A stretch of DNA of 64,000 bases from Anderseniella sp963787895 (GCA_963787895.1 CAWBEX010000005.1:54667-118666); one strand, 5' to 3'. Shown: positions 24,793 through 33,885, numbered from the stretch's first letter. Notes: generated from the sequence alone by a model not told the origin. Numbers and translations: made by a program.

Positions 24793-25558
24793 ACGGCCTG
24801 GTCAACAACCCAAAAAGCCCTTCATCGTGGCGCCTTTCCACCCCGATGGGCATCTCATTCCAGCGCATTGTCGCGGAGCGGCTGCCAAACACGATGTCCC
24901 ATACTGACAGGATGTTGGCGTAGTTGCTGTCAGTGTCGGCCCTGATGGCATGATGATGCACCCAATGAATTGACGGTGTAACCACCAGCTTCGACAGAGG
25001 CTTCTCCAGCCAGGCAGGCAAGCTGACATTGGAATGGTGGAACAATGCCATGCTCAGCACGCAGGTTTCAAACACGATCACCGAGGCAAGCGGTATATCC
25101 ATCAGCCAGATCACCATCGCACGCACTACCGCAGACAGCATGACCTCACCGAAATGGAACCGGAATGCAGAGCTGGCATCGAGAAACTCGTCCAGATGAT
25201 GTACCTCGTGAAAGCGCCACAGAAACCTGAATTCATGGTTGGCCCGGTGCCACCAGTATATCCAGCAATCAAGAATGACCAGGTCGAGCAGCAAGCCCGG
25301 CCAGCCCGACAGCCATTCCGGCCGCCAGCCGAGCGCATGCGTTGCGGCAAGCGCCGAGAGCGGGATCACCACAACAGGTGAGAGACCGGCGCTGATCAGC
25401 AGCAGGCTGGCGTTCTTCAACACCCGCCACGTCTTGTCCGCAGCCGTACGCAAACGCGCCGCCGCAAGCGGCCGTGCCTTGGGGAACAAACGCTCCAGCA
25501 CCAACATGGTGACAGCAACGACCAGAAGTACGACAACCTTGATTTCCACGGTTTCCAT
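24779..25558 (-). CDS. Sterol desaturase / fatty acid hydroxylase-family membrane enzyme
   Basis: The 259-residue integral membrane protein has the eight-plus histidine pattern of di-iron sterol desaturases: HRANH at 104-108, HEVHH at 117-121, HH near 193, and HWVHHH near 218, between hydrophobic segments. Family members hydroxylate or desaturate sterols, carotenoids, and the sphingoid base or acyl chain of ceramides. This gene is 2 kb from the ceramide operon, so hydroxylation of a sphingolipid is an attractive inferred role, but a free-standing lipid substrate is possible. It faces the BcsS-like gene (convergent, 14-base overlap). Confidence 0.8.
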   Translation of the reverse strand: METVEIKVVVLLVVAVTMLVLERLFPKARPLAAARLRTAADKTWRVLKNASLLLISAGLSPVVVIPLSALAATHALGWRPEWLSGWPGLLLDLVILDCWIYWWHRANHEFRFLWRFHEVHHLDEFLDASSAFRFHFGEVMLSAVVRAMVIWLMDIPLASVIVFETCVLSMALFHHSNVSLPAWLEKPLSKLVVTPSIHWVHHHAIRADTDSNYANILSVWDIVFGSRSATMRWNEMPIGVERRHDEGLFGLLTRPFRNR

Positions 25559-25627
25559 GCGTGCGACTATACCCGGACCGGCAGATCAACTGCACCCTAC
25601 AAGAGCGTGAACAGATGCGGCAAAGTT

Positions 25628-26692
25628 TCACTCATGCGGCGCAGGCTTTTCTTTCAATACGTGCCAAACCAGCGGCATCGCCAGTGCCACCAGCACAAAC
25701 CGGCCGATCTGGTGAGCACCGACAAATGCCGGATCCAGCGCCAGCGCAAACGCCATGATCGTCATCGCTTCCATGCCGCCGGGCGCAAATGCCAGCGCCG
25801 TCCACGCAAACGGAACATCCGCTGCCCATGACGCAGCGGCTGCACCAGCCATTGATATGACCAACGCCAGCACCAGCCCCGCAATCCCTGCAAACCCGAA
25901 ATTCAAAAGGTCACTGGGGCGAACTGCAGAAAACCGCATGCCAATCATCGTGCCAAGGAAAACGAACACCGGCGTCAGCACCCACAGTGGCAATGTGCCT
26001 TGAACCACCCCGCCAACATGCATGATGGCATTGGCCAACGCCGGACCTAGAACAAGCCCGGCAGGTACTTTCAGCTTGTCGAAGGCAAAACCTGCAGCAA
26101 GCCCTGCCCCCAGTACCATGGCAAGGTCACGCAACCCCCCAGGCTGCGGCAACGTCAGAGGCGGCAGCGAAGCATCTGCAATCGCACCGTACGATGTGAT
26201 GAGCGATGGCAAAACAGCTACCAGCACAAACAACCGCACGACCTGGGACACAGACACCTTGGCCAGGTTGGCGCGGGTATCAGCAGCCAGAGCCAGCGCC
26301 ACAGACAACGCACCCGGCATCACCGCAAAAAATGAAGTGGCCTTGTCCCATCCGTAAACACGCTTGAAAAACACCATGCCTGCCCACACCAGCGCGGCCA
26401 TGGTCATACCCATGATGAGAAAACTGACCGGCCAGCGGGCAATTGTACCAAGTGTTTCAGCAGTCACGCTGCCGCCAATCTGCAGCCCCAGGAGAATAAA
26501 TATGAGCTTGGACAACTGCCGCGGCATGGCCTGCTTGATGACACCGGTCAGGGAAGCACAAGCAACCGCAATCACTGCGCCGGCAAGCCAAGGCGCAGGC
26601 AACCCGAAGCGCCAGCAAACTGCGCCACCAAACGTACCGATTGTCAGGGCGACTACGACCTGCTGAACATCGGCTTTGCTGAGAAACGCCAT
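25628..26692 (-). CDS. AbrB-family integral membrane protein
   Basis: The 354-residue protein is almost entirely hydrophobic, about ten membrane segments in two related halves, matching the AbrB (ammonia monooxygenase-like membrane) duplication family. Markers include AVMPGALSVALALAADTRA at about 139-157 and the corresponding AFAPGGMEAMTIMAFALALD block near 307-326. Members are suspected transporters or regulators, with no agreed substrate. It is the last gene of the MttB-SDR-sulfatase-CoA-transferase operon (its start shares one base with the upstream stop, TGATG), so it may export or import the substrate of that operon. That is inference. Confidence 0.8.
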   Translation of the reverse strand: MAFLSKADVQQVVVALTIGTFGGAVCWRFGLPAPWLAGAVIAVACASLTGVIKQAMPRQLSKLIFILLGLQIGGSVTAETLGTIARWPVSFLIMGMTMAALVWAGMVFFKRVYGWDKATSFFAVMPGALSVALALAADTRANLAKVSVSQVVRLFVLVAVLPSLITSYGAIADASLPPLTLPQPGGLRDLAMVLGAGLAAGFAFDKLKVPAGLVLGPALANAIMHVGGVVQGTLPLWVLTPVFVFLGTMIGMRFSAVRPSDLLNFGFAGIAGLVLALVISMAGAAAASWAADVPFAWTALAFAPGGMEAMTIMAFALALDPAFVGAHQIGRFVLVALAMPLVWHVLKEKPAPHE

Positions 26693-27861
26693 CAGCTCTT
26701 TCGTGCCTTCAGCGCGCCCAGCACCTCGGCGGTGTGTTCCCCAAGCTTCGGGCTTGCCCGGTCCAGCTTCAAGGTGCTGTACGAAAACACGATTGGCGTT
26801 CGCACGCTCGGCACCATCACACCATCACCATCCGGCAAATCCACACGCAATTTGCGAGACAGGAGCTGCGGATCGTTGAAAGTGTCTTCGACCGAGTTTA
26901 TCGGGCCTGCCGGAATGAACTTTGCTTCAAACTGGGAAAGCATCTCGTCACGTTTGCGCTTACTGGTCTTGCCACTGATCAGGCCGGCAAGCACATCACA
27001 ATTCCTGACCCGGTCAGCATTCGTCCTGAAACGCGGATCGTCGACAAACTCTTCAAGCTGCAGCACCTCACACAACTTCGTCCATTGCGGCTGAGATCCG
27101 GTAGCGATGATGAGGTGGCCGTCACTCGACGGGAACACCTGATAGGGTACGATGTTGGGGTGCGCGTTGCCCATGCGTTTCGGAGGGGTGCCCGAGACCA
27201 GATAGTTCATTGCCTGATTGGCCAGCACCGCCGACATGGCATCGAATAGCGCCATGTCAATGTGCTGTCCCTTGCCTGTATCGGCACGAACCAGCAATGC
27301 TGACTGGATGGCAATGACCCCATAAAGCCCGGTGAAGATATCAGCAAACGCCACCCCGACCTTCTGCGGCTGGCCGTCCGCCTCCCCGGTCAGGTCCATG
27401 ATCCCGGCCAGGCCCTGGATCATGAAGTCATACCCCGCCCTCGGCGCATACGGCCCGGTCTGACCGAAGCCTGTCAGGGACAGGTAGATCAGCCTTGGGT
27501 TGACCTTTCGCAAGGATGCGTAATCCAGACCATACTTCGCCAGCCCGCCAACCTTGAAGTTCTCAATGAACACATCGGCATCCGCAACCAGCTGGATAAT
27601 GGCCTCACGCCCGGCTTCGGTCTTGAAATCAATCACTACCGATTTCTTGCCGCGATTGGCAGAATGGAAATAGGCAGCATCGCCATCCGAACCATCTGCC
27701 CGCTTGACGAAAGGCGGACCCCAATTGCGGGTGTCATCACCGCCAGGGCTCTCCAGTTTGACAACCTCGGCACCAAGGTCAGCCAGCGTCTGTCCGATCC
27801 ACGGACCGGCCAGAATGCGTGCCATCTCGATGACTTTCAGACCTTCAAGTGGTGCTGCCAC
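26692..27861 (-). CDS. Class III CoA-transferase (CaiB/BaiF family)
   Basis: The 389-residue protein begins LEGLKVIEMARILAGPWIGQ, and PGGDDTRNWGPP lies at about 46-57; both are hallmarks of the CaiB/BaiF family, which moves CoA between carboxylic acids. I choose GTG 27861, preceded by AGGAG; the upstream TTG 27900 lies inside the sulfatase and has no site. The FGQTGPYAPRAGYD block contains the expected catalytic-region sequence; the Asp nucleophile of this family should be in the AFADIFTGLYG segment near 180-190. CoA donor and acceptor are unknown. It sits between the sulfatase (16-base gap) and the AbrB gene, so an acid intermediate of the operon is activated here by inference. Confidence 0.85.
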   Translation of the reverse strand: MAAPLEGLKVIEMARILAGPWIGQTLADLGAEVVKLESPGGDDTRNWGPPFVKRADGSDGDAAYFHSANRGKKSVVIDFKTEAGREAIIQLVADADVFIENFKVGGLAKYGLDYASLRKVNPRLIYLSLTGFGQTGPYAPRAGYDFMIQGLAGIMDLTGEADGQPQKVGVAFADIFTGLYGVIAIQSALLVRADTGKGQHIDMALFDAMSAVLANQAMNYLVSGTPPKRMGNAHPNIVPYQVFPSSDGHLIIATGSQPQWTKLCEVLQLEEFVDDPRFRTNADRVRNCDVLAGLISGKTSKRKRDEMLSQFEAKFIPAGPINSVEDTFNDPQLLSRKLRVDLPDGDGVMVPSVRTPIVFSYSTLKLDRASPKLGEHTAEVLGALKARKS

Positions 27862-27877
27862 GCGCGTTTTCTCCTGC

Positions 27878-29329
27878 CTAGCCAACCGGCGTATACCCAA
27901 AGCTCGCCATCGATCTGATCACCTCTTCTCCGCCCAGTTGTGCAATCAGCGAACGCTGGTCGCTGAAGGCTTCCGCATTTACTGCTTCAGGCTCTAGCAC
28001 ATGGCCAAGCAGGGTGCGAAGCCTGTCACACTCGCGTTCATGCATGGCCGACCTGCCAAGATCGCGCAACTCCTGCGGATCAGCGTGCAGATTGAACAAT
28101 TGCGGGCAATCGCGCCCGGCATAGTGCACGTATTTCCACTGCCGGTAACGCACCATGGTGATGCCGCACGGGCTTCCTCCGTCATGATATTGCGAGATCA
28201 CAAACCTGTCTGGATCCGGCCGGTTGACGAAATCCTGCAGCGGCCGCGACATCCACGGTTCACGCGCCGGTGCCTGTTTCAACCCCACGACCCGCTTCAC
28301 AGTGGCTGCCACATCCGTCAACGAAACGGGTGTGGCGTTTACCCCCTGTTCGATGCCGGAACCCATCAACATCATCGGCACTGCCACCGAATCCTCATAC
28401 ATGACCGACTTGGTCCAGAAGCCATGGCTGCCCAGCATCTCGCCATGGTCGGATATGTACATCACCGCGGTATCGCGCGCTGCACCGGAGTCTTCCAGCG
28501 CCTCCATCACTTGCCGGATGTTGTCATCGAGAAAACTGACAAGTCCATAGTAGCCCTTGCGAGCCACCTCGCGCATGCCGTCATCAAAGTGTTCGTCATA
28601 GTTCCAGAACCGCGCCATCTCTTCCAGCACCTCATGCTCTGGGCGTTGGCGAGGCGGCTCGGGCAGCGTCTGGCGCTGATACAGCTTGTAGAACTCTTCG
28701 GGACACTTGAGCGGATAGTGCGGCGAGATGAAAGACACGAACAGAACCCAGGGCTTGTGCGTGAAGCGGCGCGGATATTTCTTCAGCCACTTGACCGCTT
28801 CGTGCGCTACCCGACGGTCGTACTCGGTATAACTCGTTTCGCCCGGGCCGATTTCGGCAGCCAGCTCCTCGGTGTCGTCGTAAGGTGGAAGCGGAGAGCG
28901 TAGCAGCCCTTTCACCCAGCCCCTGCCCTCATTCGCAAGGTACATTGGCTCAATCTCTTCGTCGAAGCCGTGATCGTCACCACCGCGGCGGAAGTGCAAT
29001 TTGCCGATTGACACAACAGGATGGCCGGCGTCCCGCAAGCTGTGAGCCCAGCTTTCCTGCTGCCCGTGATATGGCTCGGCGGAAGACCAGCACCTCGTTT
29101 CATGCACCTGAAGGCCTGTGTGAAGGCTCGCCCTGGCCGGCACACAGATCGGCGAAGGTGTATAGGCGTTTTTGAAGCGCATCCCTAGCCGCGCAATGGT
29201 GTCAAGCGTTGGGGTCTTCACCACCGGATCGCCATAACACCGCGTCACCCGGCGCGCATGCTCATCGGAACATAGTATGATCAGGTTCTGGGGTTTCTGC
29301 TCATGCATGACCGGGTCGGACTGGATCAA
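27878..29329 (-). CDS. Sulfatase-family hydrolase
   Basis: The 483-residue protein has the formylglycine motif CVPARASLHTG with Cys62, so it belongs to the sulfatase/phosphonate monoester hydrolase group and needs an FGE-type maturase. A metal site (CSDEH early, SDHGEMLGSHG near residue 292-302) and the SIGKLHFRRGG active-site lysine and histidine follow. Resemblance to choline-O-sulfatase-like enzymes is moderate; sulfate esters and phosphonate monoesters are both possible substrates. There is no signal peptide, so it is cytosolic. The start overlaps the SDR stop by four bases. The maturation enzyme is not in the window. Confidence 0.87.
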   Translation of the reverse strand: MIQSDPVMHEQKPQNLIILCSDEHARRVTRCYGDPVVKTPTLDTIARLGMRFKNAYTPSPICVPARASLHTGLQVHETRCWSSAEPYHGQQESWAHSLRDAGHPVVSIGKLHFRRGGDDHGFDEEIEPMYLANEGRGWVKGLLRSPLPPYDDTEELAAEIGPGETSYTEYDRRVAHEAVKWLKKYPRRFTHKPWVLFVSFISPHYPLKCPEEFYKLYQRQTLPEPPRQRPEHEVLEEMARFWNYDEHFDDGMREVARKGYYGLVSFLDDNIRQVMEALEDSGAARDTAVMYISDHGEMLGSHGFWTKSVMYEDSVAVPMMLMGSGIEQGVNATPVSLTDVAATVKRVVGLKQAPAREPWMSRPLQDFVNRPDPDRFVISQYHDGGSPCGITMVRYRQWKYVHYAGRDCPQLFNLHADPQELRDLGRSAMHERECDRLRTLLGHVLEPEAVNAEAFSDQRSLIAQLGGEEVIRSMASFGYTPVG

Positions 29330-30117
29330 TCCTTGACCGGAACAACATAATTGAGCCCCAACCGCCCGCCGTCAGGATAGATGGTCTGACCGGTAATGTA
29401 GCTCGACATCTGTGAGGCCAGAAACACAGCGATAGAGCCGATCTCCGATGGTTCGCCAGGACGGCCCATCGGGGTGCGGGACATGATTGCGCGCATCTTC
29501 TCCGGGCTTGACGATACCGTCTTGAACATTTCCGTCGCGATGGACCCCGGCCCTATGGCATTGACCCGGATGCCTTCCGGCGCCAGCCGGATGCCAAGCG
29601 CCTTGGTCCACTGATTTATGCCGCCCTTCGACATGACATAGGCAGCGATTTCAGGAATCACGATAACGGCCTGACACGAGGACATGTTGATGATAACGCC
29701 GCGCTGGCCATCTGCATCCGGCTGTTGCTTCATCATCTGACGCGCGGCAAGCTGTCCGGCCAGAAAAACACCCTTCAGGTTGACCGCCAGCACACGGTCA
29801 TAGTCTTCCTCTTCCAGCTCCAGCGGGTCGCAGGCATGAACGATGCCTGCATTGGCCATCATGATGTCCAGGCGCCCGTGCAGCCTCACGGTTTCGTCGA
29901 CAAGTGCCTGAATATCCGCCTTCCGGGTGACATCACAATGCACGTAGCGAACATCATGACCGGCAGTGCGCAGCGCCTCGGCTGCAGCCTCTCCCCTGTC
30001 ATCGCTCACGTCAGAGATAACAACCTTGCAGCCTTGCTCGGCAAACGCGGCAGCCGATGCAAGGCCAAGTCCGCCCGAAGCGCCGGTTACTATGGCAGTC
30101 TTTTTGTTCAGCAACAT
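29326..30117 (-). CDS. SDR-family oxidoreductase
   Basis: The 263-residue short-chain dehydrogenase has the nucleotide-binding TGASGGLGLASAAA, the NAG motif in MMANAGIVHA, catalytic Ser in NMSSCQAVI and YVMSK for the Tyr and Lys, and the C-terminal YITGQTIYPDGG. I use ATG 30117 instead of the upstream TTG 30132. An alcohol, ketone or sugar is oxidised or reduced, with no clue to which. It is overlapped by four bases with the sulfatase and follows the MttB gene by 42 bases, which makes it part of one operon. Confidence 0.88.
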   Translation of the reverse strand: MLLNKKTAIVTGASGGLGLASAAAFAEQGCKVVISDVSDDRGEAAAEALRTAGHDVRYVHCDVTRKADIQALVDETVRLHGRLDIMMANAGIVHACDPLELEEEDYDRVLAVNLKGVFLAGQLAARQMMKQQPDADGQRGVIINMSSCQAVIVIPEIAAYVMSKGGINQWTKALGIRLAPEGIRVNAIGPGSIATEMFKTVSSSPEKMRAIMSRTPMGRPGEPSEIGSIAVFLASQMSSYITGQTIYPDGGRLGLNYVVPVKD

Positions 30118-30159
30118 TATGCATTTCCCCAATCTCTTAGCAGGTCACGCCAGACAGCA

Positions 30160-31704
30160 TCAATTCACACTGTCCGGCAACTCGTTCTCACGCCGTTTTA
30201 CGAACTCATTGAGTTCCTCGGCAATAGCATCGTCGAGTTTCGGTTCAACATAGTTGTCCAGCATCGCACGCGCTTTTGCAGCACCGCGTTGATCCATCGT
30301 CAATGAACCCTCGGCTGACCATTGCTCGAACGAGTTGAAGTCCATCAGTTCAGGGGTGAAAAACGCCTTCTCGAAGTGCTCGAGAGTGTGCCCGGTACCA
30401 AGATAGTGACCAGCCGGTCCAACCTCACGCACAGCTGCCATGGCCTCGTTGAAGTCGTCAAAGGAAACACCTTGGGCATATTTGTACCAGCCAACAAGCT
30501 GGTCAGCGTCTGTAACGAATTTCGAGTACCCGCACGAAAGCCCGGCCTCCAGCCATCCGGCCACGTGCCAGATGTAATTTGCGCCTGCCAGGATCGCGGC
30601 ATGCATCAGCATGTTGGCTTCATAGCCGGCCTGCGCATCGTTGACCTTGGAGCCCACATGAAAGCCTGAGGTGCGCCACGGCAATCTGTACTTCCGCGCC
30701 AGCTGACCGAACAGATACATCATGTGCGCAGCCTCAGGTGTACCACCCATCGGAGCGCCGGATTTCATATCCACGGCCACCATGAACTGCCCCATCACCT
30801 GCGGCGAGCCAGGCCGGACAAGCTGGGTAAATGCAAGACCCGCAAGTGCCTCTGCCACACACTGTGCAACAGAAGCCGCACTGGAAGCAGGGGTTGATGC
30901 ACCGCAAAGCGCGAACGGCGAAATCAGCACCGGCTGGTTGTGCGCCGAATAGACCTTTAGCGCGTCCAGCATGGTGGCATCCCATACCAGCGGTGAGTTA
31001 CAGTTCACCACCGAGGTCAACACCGTATTATCACGTACGAAATCCTCGCCAAACACGATACCCGCCATCTTCATGGTGTCTTCGGCGCGCTCCCTGGCGG
31101 TAACGATGCCCATGAAAGGCTTGTCGGAATGGGTGAGCGCGGACTGGATAATGTGAAGATGGCGGCGTGGCACCGGGATCTCCATCGGCTCGCAGATGAT
31201 GGAACTGGATGAGTGCAGCGCCGGGCTCATATAGGCGAGCTTGTGAAAATTGTTGAGGTCCTGCAACGAGCCATAGCGCCGGTTGCCATCAAGGTCGCGG
31301 ACATAGGGCGCGCCATACATCGGCACGAAGATCGACTTGTCATTGCCCACTGTAACTGTGCGTTCCGGGTTGCGGGCGTGCATGGTATATTCGGATGGAA
31401 TTTTGCCAACCAGTTCCATCAACAGGTCGCGGCCTATGTGCACACGGTGCCCGTTAATGGTTGCATCGGTCTTTTTCCACATGGCAATGGCTTCGTCATC
31501 ACGAAACTCGATACCGACCTCTTCCAGGATGCTGCAGGCTGCATCGTGAATGCGTTCCACCGCCTCTTCCGGCGCCATGTTGAGCACCGGAGTCTTGCGC
31601 ACCAGCATAGGCAATGATGGTGGAGCAATTGCCCGCCGTTCACGCCGACCTGAACGCCCGCCAGCCCGGCGGCCATGTTCTGTATCAGTGGATGCAACAG
31701 CCAT
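30160..31704 (-). CDS. Trimethylamine methyltransferase (MttB)-family protein, non-pyrrolysine type
   Basis: The 514-residue protein matches the MttB superfamily over most of its length: AVERIHDAACSILEEVGIEF near the N-terminus, the RNPERTV block, and TSGFHVGSKVNDAQAGYEA with AAILAGANYIWHVAGWL in the middle and C-terminal regions. I start at ATG 31704, preceded by AGGGAGA; the open frame upstream is not protein-like. No in-frame amber codon is present, so this is a member without pyrrolysine, like glycine-betaine methyltransferases, which demethylate quaternary amines onto a corrinoid protein. No corrinoid partner or reactivase lies nearby, and the substrate remains open. It heads the five-gene catabolic operon. 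Confidence 0.82.
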   Translation of the reverse strand: MAVASTDTEHGRRAGGRSGRRERRAIAPPSLPMLVRKTPVLNMAPEEAVERIHDAACSILEEVGIEFRDDEAIAMWKKTDATINGHRVHIGRDLLMELVGKIPSEYTMHARNPERTVTVGNDKSIFVPMYGAPYVRDLDGNRRYGSLQDLNNFHKLAYMSPALHSSSSIICEPMEIPVPRRHLHIIQSALTHSDKPFMGIVTARERAEDTMKMAGIVFGEDFVRDNTVLTSVVNCNSPLVWDATMLDALKVYSAHNQPVLISPFALCGASTPASSAASVAQCVAEALAGLAFTQLVRPGSPQVMGQFMVAVDMKSGAPMGGTPEAAHMMYLFGQLARKYRLPWRTSGFHVGSKVNDAQAGYEANMLMHAAILAGANYIWHVAGWLEAGLSCGYSKFVTDADQLVGWYKYAQGVSFDDFNEAMAAVREVGPAGHYLGTGHTLEHFEKAFFTPELMDFNSFEQWSAEGSLTMDQRGAAKARAMLDNYVEPKLDDAIAEELNEFVKRRENELPDSVN

Positions 31705-31876
31705 TCGGCATCTCCCTGCAAACTGCGAATGCACAAGCCTACACCTGGCAGGCGACAAAGGAACAGTCCATTTTCCGCCGCCACAGGTGTCTGTTGCGAC
31801 ATTGAAGTTTGAATTCAAATCTGGTTCAAAGTGCTTGATGCGTCAGGCACGAGACACAATCAAACAGGAACCCGCA

Positions 31877-32248
31877 ATGAGCAAGCAAGCCGAGTTTTAC
31901 AGCATGAGCGACCTGGGCAAGGGCATTCAACGCAACCTTGCTCCCGGACTTGATGCCAGCATCTTTCCCGGTGACAATTCTATGTTGTCTGTCGTGAGCT
32001 TTGCCGCAAATGCCGAGGGCAGCCTGCATGAACACCCCGAAGAACAGTGGGGCATCATGCTGGAAGGAACCGGCACCCGCATCCAGGATGGCAAGGAGTA
32101 TGCGGTCAAGGCCGGCGACTTCTGGCGCACCCCCGGCAACGTGCCTCACACGTTCAGGGCAGGGCCAGACGGCGCACGCGTTCTCGATGTTTTTGCTCCT
32201 GCCCGAGAAGCTTACCGCAAGGCAGGCAGCGGCTTCTCTTCTTCCTGA
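31877..32248 (+). CDS. Cupin-domain protein
   Basis: The 123-residue single-domain cupin has the metal-binding motif 1 as GSLHEHPEEQWGIMLEGTG (His, His, Glu) at about 47-65 and motif 2 as PGNVPHTFRAG. The start ATG 31877 has AGGAA seven bases upstream. It points away from the MttB operon with 172 bases between starts, so both may share a regulatory region. Small cupins of this kind are often lyases, isomerases or ligand-sensing proteins; I assign no reaction. Confidence 0.8.
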   Translation: MSKQAEFYSMSDLGKGIQRNLAPGLDASIFPGDNSMLSVVSFAANAEGSLHEHPEEQWGIMLEGTGTRIQDGKEYAVKAGDFWRTPGNVPHTFRAGPDGARVLDVFAPAREAYRKAGSGFSSS

Positions 32249-32279
32249 TACTTCAGGGTTGCCGCTGCAAGTAAACCGC

Positions 32280-33113
32280 CTAACGCTTGAGGTGTCGGGT
32301 CAACCGGTTCTCAAGCCGCACCCAAAGCCTGCGCAAGACCTCGACGATCGACAGATACATGATTGCGGCCCAGAAGTAGACGTTGAAATCATAGGTGCGC
32401 GAAAAGGCCAGCTTGGTTGCGCCCATCAGGTCAAACACGGTGACAACAGACGCTACAGCCGAACTCTTGATCATCAGGATGATTTCGTTTCCAAGCGGCC
32501 GCAAGGCAGTAATCATGGCTTGCGGGAATATGATCTTCAGGAATGTCTGGCCCTTGTGTAGCCCAAGTGAAGAAGCCGCCTCGTGCTGGCCGCGCGGAAT
32601 GGACTCAATGGCTGTTTTGTAAATTTCCGCCTGGTAAGCCGCTGTGTTGAGGATAAATGTCAAAAGCACACAATTGTAGGCTTCCCGGAAGAACCACCAC
32701 AGCCCGGTTGCCTCAAGTTGTTCCACCAGCGCACCTGCCCCATAGTATATCAGGAACATCTGCCCCAGTAGTGGTGTACCGCGAAACACGTAGACGTAGA
32801 CGAAGGACAACGCCTGCAACACCGGGTTCGACGACATGCGTGCCAGCGCAATCGGTATCGCCAGAATGCCACCGGCCGTGACTGACGAAACCACCAGCAT
32901 GGCAGTCACCCAGACACCTTCCAACAGCTTCGGCGCATATCTGAAGAAAATGTCGGAGTCATATCCACGGTACAGCGACACTACAAGTCCTGCACCGACA
33001 AGCGCCCAGAATGTACAAAGTATCGTGCCGGCAATCCGCGCCGCCGTCCATTTGCGCACGGCACCGGGAGGCGGCTCCCGAGCTTCAATCATCGTGACGG
33101 ACGTGTCACTCAT
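32280..33113 (-). CDS. Polar amino-acid ABC transporter permease (HisM/ArtM type)
   Basis: The 277-residue permease has an early membrane helix near 30-50 and four to five later ones, and belongs to the HisM/ArtM family by YVYVFRGTPLLGQMFLIYYG near 108 and the EAA-type block ESIPRGQHEAASSLGLH (about 169-185) that contacts the ATPase. It partners the HisQ-type permease (ATGA overlap) and the periplasmic protein at 33929. No ATPase gene follows: the next gene downstream is the cupin on the other strand. The transporter must borrow an ATPase from elsewhere or from a subunit beyond this window. Confidence 0.86.
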   Translation of the reverse strand: MSDTSVTMIEAREPPPGAVRKWTAARIAGTILCTFWALVGAGLVVSLYRGYDSDIFFRYAPKLLEGVWVTAMLVVSSVTAGGILAIPIALARMSSNPVLQALSFVYVYVFRGTPLLGQMFLIYYGAGALVEQLEATGLWWFFREAYNCVLLTFILNTAAYQAEIYKTAIESIPRGQHEAASSLGLHKGQTFLKIIFPQAMITALRPLGNEIILMIKSSAVASVVTVFDLMGATKLAFSRTYDFNVYFWAAIMYLSIVEVLRRLWVRLENRLTRHLKR

Positions 33114-33820
33114 GAGGTGCGGGCCTCCCCGCGTTTGACATACCGCTCGACCGCACCAAGTCCGGTGGAAGAAATCAGCGACAGCACCAGATAGATGAGC
33201 AGTGCAATCGAATAGAAGAACAATGGCTGTTTGGTCGAACCAACAGCAACGTTGGTATTCCGCAATAGATCATTGAGCGCGATGATCGAAACCAGCGAGG
33301 TCTCCTTCAGCAGGATCAGCCAAAGATTGCTCAGCCCGCCGATGGACAGCCGCACCAGTTGCGGCAGAATAACCAGGCGAAGCGCTTGCCACCGTGTCAT
33401 TCCCAATGCCTGCGCAGCCTCACCCTGCCCGACAGGAATGCCTTTGAACGCAGACGCGAAAACCTCCGATGCAAACGCTGAAAACACCAGACCCAGCGCC
33501 ACCATTCCGGCCACGAACCCGTTGACTTCGACGTACACATCGCTGAACAGGCCGATCAGTTTTTGCAGAACGATCTGGCCGCCATAATAGACGATGAACA
33601 GGGTAAGCAGCTCCGGCAAACCGCGGAAGATGGTCGTGTAAATGTTGGCAGCTGTTTGCAGCGCCTTTTCTTTGGAGTTCGTAGCCAGTGCGATCAACAA
33701 CCCGATAACCAGCCCGAAAGGCAGCGTCGCAAGCGCCAGCGAAACCGTTATTGCAGTGCCCAGAGCGAGCTCGTCACCCCAGCCGTCTGCTCCCCAGGCC
33801 AATTGAGTTATCAGATCCAT
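33110..33820 (-). CDS. Polar amino-acid ABC transporter permease (HisQ type)
   Basis: The 236-residue permease has five membrane segments, IYTTIFRGLPELLTLFIVYY at about 61-80 and the EAA-like FKGIPVGQGEAAQALGMTR at about 129-147. It is the first permease of the polar amino-acid ABC importer, overlapped four bases by the HisM-type gene. Between it and the solute-binding protein gene lie 108 bases with a hairpin that could reduce permease expression relative to the binding protein. Confidence 0.86.
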   Translation of the reverse strand: MDLITQLAWGADGWGDELALGTAITVSLALATLPFGLVIGLLIALATNSKEKALQTAANIYTTIFRGLPELLTLFIVYYGGQIVLQKLIGLFSDVYVEVNGFVAGMVALGLVFSAFASEVFASAFKGIPVGQGEAAQALGMTRWQALRLVILPQLVRLSIGGLSNLWLILLKETSLVSIIALNDLLRNTNVAVGSTKQPLFFYSIALLIYLVLSLISSTGLGAVERYVKRGEARTS

Positions 33821-33858
33821 TGAGCGATCCGCACCACCCCTGTTGCCACAAACAAAAT

Positions 33859-33885
33859 GCCTGCCGCGAACTTAGCACGGCAGGC
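33859..33885 (-). terminator. Intergenic hairpin between binding protein and permease genes (attenuator-like)
   Basis: On the minus strand GCCTGCCG and CGGCAGGC form an 8-base-pair stem around an 11-base loop, followed by ATTTTGTTTGT. It lies after the stop of the periplasmic binding protein and before the permease start, a place where partial terminators set the excess of binding protein. It is visible in sequence; function is inferred. Confidence 0.5.

Noticed and set aside
28001..28903. Plus-strand open frame of 300 codons opposite the sulfatase
   Set aside because: The sulfatase motif set is complete on the other strand, and this frame has no start site or family.
30160..31704. Possible pyrrolysine-containing MttB
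   Set aside because: The frame has no internal amber codon and no pyl genes are nearby, so it is the non-pyrrolysine type.
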